From Luteibacter sp. (GTDB taxonomy: Bacteria; Pseudomonadota; Gammaproteobacteria; Xanthomonadales; Rhodanobacteraceae): 64,000 bases of DNA. The stretch is from the NCBI RefSeq assembly GCF_009912395.1, contig NZ_WNDO01000022.1, positions 1 to 64,000 on the forward strand, written 5' to 3'. A program made the translations under genes and the position numbers. Each line of letters starts with the position of its first letter. The first letter of the stretch is position 1. Below are positions 58,803 to 64,000 of the stretch, piece after piece. The notes under the pieces were generated by a model, which saw only the letters and a list, made by a program, of their open reading frames with translations, searched no databases and had not been told where the DNA came from.

Positions 58803-59420
58803 ATGGGCAAGGTTATCCAACTCAAAACGAACGGCCAGCGGGCGTCCCTGCGTGAAGCACAGGACAACCGCCAGCTGATTCGCATCTGGCGCGGCGAACT
58901 CGAACACGGCAGCTTTTGCGGCTACGTGGGCGGAGTCGGCCGCGAGTTCTTCCTGCTGTGGGTGGTCGGCGACGGCGTGAGCTACGACGGCAAGTACATC
59001 ATGCGGCATCGCGACATCTCCGAATTCGAGGCGCCGGACAAGCATGCCGGGTTCCTCGAGAAGGCGATGGCCCTGAAGAACATCGTGCCGTCGCCTCCGG
59101 AGAACTTTCCGCTGGAGGACATCAGCCAAGTGGTGAAGGCCGCCTCCGCGATGGCACCGGTGATCGGCGTGCACGTCGACAGCGAGGACGAGGCGGAGGT
59201 CTGCTACATCGGCCGCCTGGTCAGCGTGGAAGACGACGGCTTCAACATGCAGGAGATCACCCCCGACGCGGAATGGCTGCGCGAGCCGTCGTTCTTCTCG
59301 TGGGACGAAGTCTCCACGGTGAGCATGGAAGACTCCTACGCCATGTCGCTGCTGGCCGTGGCGGGCGATCCCCCGCCGCTGGAGCAGGGCACAGGCGGCG
59401 GTTTCGGCCACGCTCCCTGA
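58803..59420 (+). CDS. Soluble protein of unknown function downstream of hslU
   Basis: The call is 205 residues from the ATG at 58803. No signal peptide or membrane segment. Sequence features are RQLIRIWRGELEHGSFCGYV, FFLLWVVGDGVSYDGKYIMR, FEAPDKHAGFLEKAMALKNI and a C-terminal VCYIGRLVSVEDDGFNMQEI. The fold looks mixed alpha/beta and the protein is acidic. It is probably a conserved Xanthomonadales protein, but I cannot name a domain. It is in line with hslVU and DUF971 genes and may be cotranscribed. A REP-like pair follows it. Confidence 0.7.
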   Translation: MGKVIQLKTNGQRASLREAQDNRQLIRIWRGELEHGSFCGYVGGVGREFFLLWVVGDGVSYDGKYIMRHRDISEFEAPDKHAGFLEKAMALKNIVPSPPENFPLEDISQVVKAASAMAPVIGVHVDSEDEAEVCYIGRLVSVEDDGFNMQEITPDAEWLREPSFFSWDEVSTVSMEDSYAMSLLAVAGDPPPLEQGTGGGFGHAP

Positions 59421-59427
59421 GAACCTG

Positions 59428-59487
59428 TGTAGGAGCGCGCTTGCGCGCGATGCTCTCCCGGAGATCGCGCGCAAGCGCGCTCCTACA
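59428..59487. repeat. REP-like inverted pair with 12-base spacer
   Basis: The unit TGTAGGAGCGCGCTTGCGCG and its inverse flank a spacer TGCTCTCCCGGA. The pair lies eight bases after the preceding stop and 14 bases before the DUF971 start. Confidence 0.87.
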
Positions 59488-59500
59488 ACGATAAGTCCCC

Positions 59501-59857
59501 ATGTCCCGCCCGCGCCCCCTCGACATCACCCTGCACCAGACCTCCCGCGCTCTCGAGGTCGTGTTCGACAACGGCGAGAACTTCCGCCTTCCCTACGAAT
59601 ACCTGCGGGTGAATTCGCCCAGCGCGGAAGTGCAGGGCCATGGGCCGGGCCAGAAAGTTCTGGTTTCCGGCAAACGCCATGTCGGCGTGAGTGCCGTCGA
59701 ACCCACCGGCCACTACGGCGTGCTGATCCGCTTCGATGACGGTCACGCCAGCGGCATCTTCGGCTGGGACACCCTCTACGACCTTGGCCGCGCCTACGAC
59801 ACCGCGTGGCCCGCCTATCTCGCCGAACTCGACAGCCGGGGCCTGACCCGCGGATGA
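59501..59857 (+). CDS. DUF971-family protein
   Basis: This 118-residue protein matches DUF971 (PF06155), related to the N-terminal domain of gamma-butyrobetaine hydroxylase: ALEVVFDNGENFRLPYEYLR, GVSAVEPTGHYGVLIRFDDG and SGIFGWDTLYDLGRAYD. It is found in many Xanthomonadales beside hslVU. The domain is proposed to assist Fe-S or heme-linked enzymes, without proof. Cytosolic and compact. A pair of REP-like arms lies upstream. Confidence 0.9.
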   Translation: MSRPRPLDITLHQTSRALEVVFDNGENFRLPYEYLRVNSPSAEVQGHGPGQKVLVSGKRHVGVSAVEPTGHYGVLIRFDDGHASGIFGWDTLYDLGRAYDTAWPAYLAELDSRGLTRG

Positions 59858-59968
59858 GCGCACGCGCGTGAAAGCAATACGCACACGCAAGGCGTATATT
59901 TGCGCGCCATCCCGAACCCACCGGCGAACAGCGGACGTTCCAAGGTCTTCACCCCGGAGCACCAAGGC

Positions 59969-60865
59969 ATGACGCGAATCGTCGTCGTAGGCAGCATCAA
60001 CATGGACCTGGTCACTCTCGCGCCGCGCTTTGTCGACCCGGGCGAAACGCTGACCGGCGACCGCTTCCTCACCATCCCCGGCGGCAAGGGCGCCAACCAG
60101 GCCGTGGCCGCGGCGCGTCTTGGGGCGCAGGTCGCGATGGTCGGCAACGTCGGTGACGACGCCTTCGGCCAGCAGCTCTACGACGGCCTCAAGGCCGAAG
60201 GCATCGATGTCAGCCACGTCTCCCGCGTCGACGGCGTGGGCAGCGGCACGGCCTCGATCACCGTGGCCGGCGGCGAGAACCAGATCGTCGTGGTGCCCGC
60301 CGCCAACGGCAAGGTCACGCCCGCCCAGGTGTAAGCCGCGCGCGACACGATCCGTGGCGCCGACGCCCTGCTGGTCCAGCTCGAAATTCCGCTCGACGCC
60401 GTGGACGCCACCCTGCGCATCGCCCAGGAAGAAGGCGTGCCGGTGATCCTCAACCCCGCGCCCGCGCAGCGCCTTCCGGTGGAATGGCTGCATCGCGTGC
60501 GCTTCCTCACGCCCAACCAGCACGAGCTCGCCACCGTGCTCGACGCACAGGGCGACATCGATTTCCGCGAACTGATGCGTCGCGCGCCTTGCCCCGTCGT
60601 GCTGACCCGTGGCGAGGACGGCGCCTGGTTCCGGGACACGGACGACGAGCCGCGCCACCAGGCCGGTTTCAAGGTCGACGCGGTGGATAGCACCGGCGCC
60701 GGAGACACCTTCAACGCCGCGCTCGCGGTGTACCTCTCCGAAGGCCTCGACGTAGCGGTGCGCAAGGCCTGCGCTACCGCCGCGATCGCCGTCTCCCGAC
60801 TGGGCGCCCAGGGCGGCATGCCGCGTGCCGAGGAGGTCGCGGCATTCCTGGAGAAGCATGCATGA
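59969..60865 (+). pseudogene. rbsK: rbsK interrupted by an in-frame TAA
   Basis: The ATG at 59969 opens a ribokinase frame of about 298 codons. TAA at 60332-60334 stops it after residue 121. The N-terminal part holds GSINMDLVTLAPRFVDPGET and the sugar-binding PGGKGANQAVAAARLGAQVA. The same frame after the stop contains LVQLEIPLDAVDATL, ILNPAPAQRLPVEW, FLTPNQHELATVL and the catalytic-base block DSTGAGDTFNAALAVYLSEG. Both halves are well conserved, so the interruption is recent. Ribokinase activity needs the second half. The gene heads the ribose operon and is coupled to rbsD by ATGA. Confidence 0.85.
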
Positions 60866-61260
60866 GACGTAGCGGCCTGCTGCACGCCGAACTCAACCGC
60901 GTCATCGCCGCGATGGGCCACACCGACACGCTGGTGATCGGCGACGTGGGCCTGCCCGTGCCGCCGGGCGTGCCCTGCATCGACCTCGCGGTGCTGCCGG
61001 GCACGCCATCGTTCGCGACCGTGTTCGAGGCGGTGTACGCGCAGTTGGCGGTGGAAAGCGCCACCGTCGCCAGTGAGATCCGCTCGCGCAATCCCGCCAT
61101 GGTCGTCCTGCGCGACCGGCTGGAAGGCGAGGGCGTACATGTCGACGAACTGCCGCACGACGACTTCAAGCGACTCTGCGCACGCGCGGTCGCCGTGGTG
61201 CGTACCGGCGAGACCGCGCCGTACGCGAACGTGATCCTGCATGCGGGCGTGACCTTCTGA
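60862..61260 (+). CDS. rbsD: D-ribose pyranase RbsD
   Basis: This 132-residue protein converts beta-pyranose to beta-furanose ribose before phosphorylation. Family features are RSGLLHAELNRVIAAMGHTD (catalytic His near residue 20), VIGDVGLPVPPGVPCIDLAV and the C-terminal RTGETAPYANVILHAGVTF. It overlaps rbsK by four bases and rbsA by one base, so it is translated as part of the operon. Confidence 0.93.
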   Translation: MRRSGLLHAELNRVIAAMGHTDTLVIGDVGLPVPPGVPCIDLAVLPGTPSFATVFEAVYAQLAVESATVASEIRSRNPAMVVLRDRLEGEGVHVDELPHDDFKRLCARAVAVVRTGETAPYANVILHAGVTF

Positions 61261-62741
61261 TGAACACGCCACTTGTCCGGATGCGCGATATCCACAAGGC
61301 CTTCGGACCGGTGAAAGTGCTCGAAGGCGTGGCCTTCGAACTGCTCCCGGGCGAAGTGCACGCCCTGATGGGCGAGAACGGCGCGGGCAAATCCACGCTG
61401 ATGAAGATCCTCACCGGGATCTACGCGCCGGATGCGGGCTCGATCGAGGTGGACGGCCAGCCCGTCACCATCGCCTCGCCCGCCGACGCCGAAAAGCATG
61501 GCATCGCCATCATCCACCAGGAACTCAACCTGATCCCGTCGCTGAGCGTCGCGGACAACCTGTTCCTCGGCCGCGAACTGCATCGCTTCGGCCTGCTCGA
61601 CCGCAAGGCCATGGCGACGCGCGCGAAGGAATGGCTGGCGCGCGTCGGCATGGAGCGGCTCGATCCCGGCACGCTGGTGGAGCGCCTCTCCGTCGGCCAG
61701 CAACAGATGGTGGAGATCGCCCGCGCACTCGGCCAGAAGGCGCGCGTGCTGATCATGGACGAGCCCACCGCCGCGCTGACCGAGCGCGAGACCAACACCT
61801 TGTTCGCGCTGATCCGCGAACTGCGCGCGCAGGGCACGGGCATTGTCTACGTCTCGCATCGCATGGAAGAGATCTTCGCCATCTGCGACCGCATCTCCGT
61901 GCTGCGCGACGGCCAGTTCGTCGGCACCCACCCCATCCCGGGCCTCGGCTTCGACGAAGTGGTGAAGATGATGGTCGGGCGCACGCTCGATGCACGCTTC
62001 CCGGAACGCACGCCGAACATCGGCGCGGTGCGCTTGAGCGTCGAACACATCGGCGGCGGCATCGTGGACGACGTGAGCTTCGAACTGCATGCCGGTGAAG
62101 TGCTCGGCGTGGCAGGCCTCATGGGTGCGGGCCACACCGAACTTGCGAGACTGCTTTTCGGTCTCGACAAGCTACAGGCCGGCCGCGTCACGCTCGACGG
62201 CAAGGTGGTGACGCCGAAGACGCCGAGCGAGGCGATCCACGCCGGTTTCGGTTTCGTCACCGAGGATCGCAAGGCGCAAGGCCTCGTACTCGACATGAGC
62301 CTGCGCGAGAACGTCAGCCTGCCACGCGTGCCCGCGCGCGGCGGTCTCGTCGATCGCCCGGCCGAAAAGAAACAGACACGCGGCCTGATCGACGCGCTGA
62401 AGATCCGCACCCGCGACATGGAGCTGGACGTGCGCGCACTGTCCGGCGGCAACCAGCAGAAGGTCGTGCTGGCCAAGTGGCTGGCGCTCAAGCCACGCGT
62501 GCTCATCCTCGACGAGCCCACGCGCGGCGTCGACGTCGGCGGCAAGGCCGAGATCTACCACATCATCAATCAACTCGCGGAACAGGGCGTGGCCATCCTC
62601 ATGATCTCCTCGGAACTACCGGAAGTGCTCGCCATGAGCGATCGCATCCTGGTCATGCACGAAGGCCATGCGACGGCCCTGCTCGATGCCCACGGCGCCA
62701 CCCAGGAAGCCGTGATGACCGCCGCGACCGGAGGCAAGTGA
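61260..62741 (+). CDS. rbsA: Ribose ABC transporter ATP-binding protein RbsA
   Basis: This 493-residue protein has two fused ATPase domains. Domain 1 has Walker A GENGAGKSTLMKILTGIYAP, signature LSVGQQQMVEIARAL and Walker B VLIMDEPTAAL. Domain 2 has GLMGAGHTELARLLFG in place of a perfect Walker A, signature LSGGNQQKVVLAKWL and VLILDEPTRGVDVGGKAEIY. This is the typical arrangement of the CUT2 family. It energises RbsC and RbsB. Confidence 0.95.
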   Translation: MNTPLVRMRDIHKAFGPVKVLEGVAFELLPGEVHALMGENGAGKSTLMKILTGIYAPDAGSIEVDGQPVTIASPADAEKHGIAIIHQELNLIPSLSVADNLFLGRELHRFGLLDRKAMATRAKEWLARVGMERLDPGTLVERLSVGQQQMVEIARALGQKARVLIMDEPTAALTERETNTLFALIRELRAQGTGIVYVSHRMEEIFAICDRISVLRDGQFVGTHPIPGLGFDEVVKMMVGRTLDARFPERTPNIGAVRLSVEHIGGGIVDDVSFELHAGEVLGVAGLMGAGHTELARLLFGLDKLQAGRVTLDGKVVTPKTPSEAIHAGFGFVTEDRKAQGLVLDMSLRENVSLPRVPARGGLVDRPAEKKQTRGLIDALKIRTRDMELDVRALSGGNQQKVVLAKWLALKPRVLILDEPTRGVDVGGKAEIYHIINQLAEQGVAILMISSELPEVLAMSDRILVMHEGHATALLDAHGATQEAVMTAATGGK

Positions 62742-62742
62742 C

Positions 62743-63687
62743 ATGACGCAGCAAATCGACTGGAGCCGCGTGGCGCCACTCCTCCAACGCCTCGGCTCGG
62801 TGATCGGCCTCGTGCTGCTCTTCATCGTGCTTTCGGTGATGAGTCCCGACTTCCTCACCACGGGCAACCTGCTCACGGTGTTACGCCAGGTCTCGATCAA
62901 CGCGCTGATCGCCTTCGGCATGACCTTCGTGATCCTCGCTGGCGGCATCGATCTTTCGGTGGGCGCGATCCTCGCCTTCACCGGCGCGATCACGGCGGGC
63001 CTCATGGCGGCCGGCCACGGCATGGTGCTCTCCGTCGGCGCGGGCCTCGGCCTCGGCCTGGTGCTGGGCATGCTCAACGGCGTGCTGGTGTCGTGGGGCA
63101 AGGTGGCGCCCTTCATCGCCACGCTGGGCACCATGACCCTCCTGCGCGGCCTCACGCTGTCGTACACGCAGGGTAGCCCGATCCCGGTGACCAACTCGGG
63201 CTTCGCGCTGCTGGGTGGCGGGTATGTCGCCAACCTCATTCCGTTGCCCGTGATCCTGATGTTCGTGGCCTTCGCGGTCTGCGGTTTCCTGCTGCGCGGC
63301 ACGGTGTTCGGTCGCCACGTGGTCGCCATCGGCGGCAACGAGGAGGCATCGCGGCTCTCCGGCGTGCGCCTGGCACCGATGAAGCTCGCCATCTACGGCC
63401 TGTCCGGCCTGCTTTCCGCCTTCGCCGGCATCGTGCTCACCTCGCGCCTGTATTCGGCGCAGGCCACGGCGGGCGAGGGCTATGAGCTGGATGCCATCGC
63501 GGCGGTGGTGCTCGGCGGCACCAGCCTCGCCGGCGGTCGCGGCTGGCTGTTCGGCACGCTGGTCGGCGCGCTGCTGATCGGCTTCCTCAACAATGGCTTG
63601 AACCTGCTGGGCGTAAGCTCGTTCTACCAACAGGTGGTCAAGGGCATCGTCATCCTGATCGCCGTCCTGCTCGACCGGCGCCAGTAA
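62743..63687 (+). CDS. rbsC: Ribose ABC transporter permease RbsC
   Basis: The product has 314 residues. It has eight or more transmembrane segments, including SVIGLVLLFIVLSVMSPDFL and LIAFGMTFVILAGGIDLSVG, the conserved motif of the BPD_transp_2 family, and YELDAIAAVVLGGTSLAGGR. The start ATG at 62743 lies one base after the rbsA stop. It forms the homodimeric CUT2 channel for ribose. Confidence 0.95.
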   Translation: MTQQIDWSRVAPLLQRLGSVIGLVLLFIVLSVMSPDFLTTGNLLTVLRQVSINALIAFGMTFVILAGGIDLSVGAILAFTGAITAGLMAAGHGMVLSVGAGLGLGLVLGMLNGVLVSWGKVAPFIATLGTMTLLRGLTLSYTQGSPIPVTNSGFALLGGGYVANLIPLPVILMFVAFAVCGFLLRGTVFGRHVVAIGGNEEASRLSGVRLAPMKLAIYGLSGLLSAFAGIVLTSRLYSAQATAGEGYELDAIAAVVLGGTSLAGGRGWLFGTLVGALLIGFLNNGLNLLGVSSFYQQVVKGIVILIAVLLDRRQ

Positions 63688-63708
63688 TCACCACGAGGGA
63701 CACATCCC

Positions 63709-64000
63709 ATGCGCAAACTCAGTTTCTTCGCCGCGGCAGCGGCCACGCTCCTCGCCGCCTGCTCGCAGCAGGGTCCGGGCGAATCCGCGCCTTCGGCATC
63801 GACCTCGGCCGGTGGCGGCGCGTCCGGCACGCCGGTGATCGGCCTGGCGCTGTCTACGCAGAACAATCCGTTCTTCGTCGAACTGAAGAACGGTGCGGAA
63901 AAGGCGGCCAAGGACGCCGGCGTGACCCTGACGGTGGTCGACGCGCAGAACGATCCGGCTCGCCAGATCTCGAGCGTGGAAGACCTGATCCAGAAGCATG
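63709..64000 (+). CDS. rbsB: Ribose ABC transporter binding protein RbsB, 3' truncated
   Basis: The ATG at 63709 has GAGGGA upstream. The visible 97 residues begin with a lipoprotein signal (RKLSFFAAAAATLLAAC, Cys at residue 18), then a Ser/Gly-rich linker and the mature domain TPVIGLALSTQNNPFFVELK, matching Peripla_BP_4 ribose-binding proteins. The lipid anchor is less usual than the free periplasmic form in enterics. The gene continues beyond the window. Confidence 0.9.
   Translation, partial: MRKLSFFAAAAATLLAACSQQGPGESAPSASTSAGGGASGTPVIGLALSTQNNPFFVELKNGAEKAAKDAGVTLTVVDAQNDPARQISSVEDLIQKH

Noticed and set aside
184-59487. CRISPR or IS terminal repeats for the TGTAGGAGCGCG units
   Set aside because: Copies are far apart, lack regular spacers and enclose no transposase. 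They behave like REP/BIME elements at gene ends.
1-64000. Reassignment of TAA to a sense codon
   Set aside because: Considered because three conserved genes contain TAA. Other genes end correctly at TAA, including an outer-membrane receptor with the expected terminal Phe.

Overview
The window is a GC-rich, densely coding gammaproteobacterial chromosome segment. It most likely comes from the Xanthomonadales family Rhodanobacteraceae (Luteibacter/Dyella-like). Reasons are the chromosomal rsmG-parA-parB order, the algZ-algR-hemC order, the lptM-dapF-DUF484-xerC and hslV-hslU-DUF971 neighbourhoods, a DUF3379 anti-sigma factor beside an ECF sigma gene, and several large TonB-dependent receptors. 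The genus is an inference. No rRNA, tRNA, CRISPR array, transposase or prophage was recognised.

Layout. 1-2.5 kb: end of a membrane protein, then a compositionally distinct Rhs-type toxin fragment with a probable immunity gene and a hairpin-rich gap. 2.5-10 kb: esterase, LytS/LytTR two-component pair, hemC, an outer-membrane DUF481 protein, a membrane protein, a WYL regulator and a patatin. 10-16.4 kb (mostly minus strand): glycosyltransferase, sigma/anti-sigma pair, parB, parA, rsmG, then an Mrr-like nuclease and a mini-SPFH protein. 16.5-18.8 kb: Fur-controlled PepSY iron operon. 18.8-20.6 kb: broken AraC regulator divergent from an oxidoreductase. 20.9-35.6 kb: a carbohydrate-utilisation locus with a LacI regulator, two TonB receptors, a glycoamylase-type hydrolase, an ABC importer lacking its own ATPase, and a large (alpha/alpha)6-type hydrolase. 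35.6-42 kb: lipoprotein, HAD phosphatase, pirin, UPF0149, xthA, oligopeptidase A and gamma-carbonic anhydrase. 42-43.3 kb: three tandem small secreted paralogues resembling peptidase inhibitor family I78. 43.3-51 kb: TPR-like anchored protein, TonB receptor, SMR pump, glutathione peroxidase, a TonB C-terminal protein, YkgJ, aroE and a secreted aldose epimerase. 51-56 kb: RimK-like ligase divergent from a GNAT, then lptM-dapF-DUF484-xerC. 56-64 kb: hslVU, DUF971 and a ribose operon rbsK-D-A-C-B running off the end.

Two themes stand out. First, three otherwise well-conserved genes (an araC-type regulator, hslU and rbsK) are each interrupted by one in-frame TAA, with the reading frame intact on both sides. 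Second, a REP-like palindromic unit beginning TGTAGGAGCGCGC occurs at ten places, always next to gene 3' ends. In three cases its own TAG is the stop codon of the neighbouring gene, and in one case the palindrome is mirrored into the coding sequence.

All calls come from reading the sequence and from family knowledge. No database search was run, and positions of motifs within proteins are approximate.
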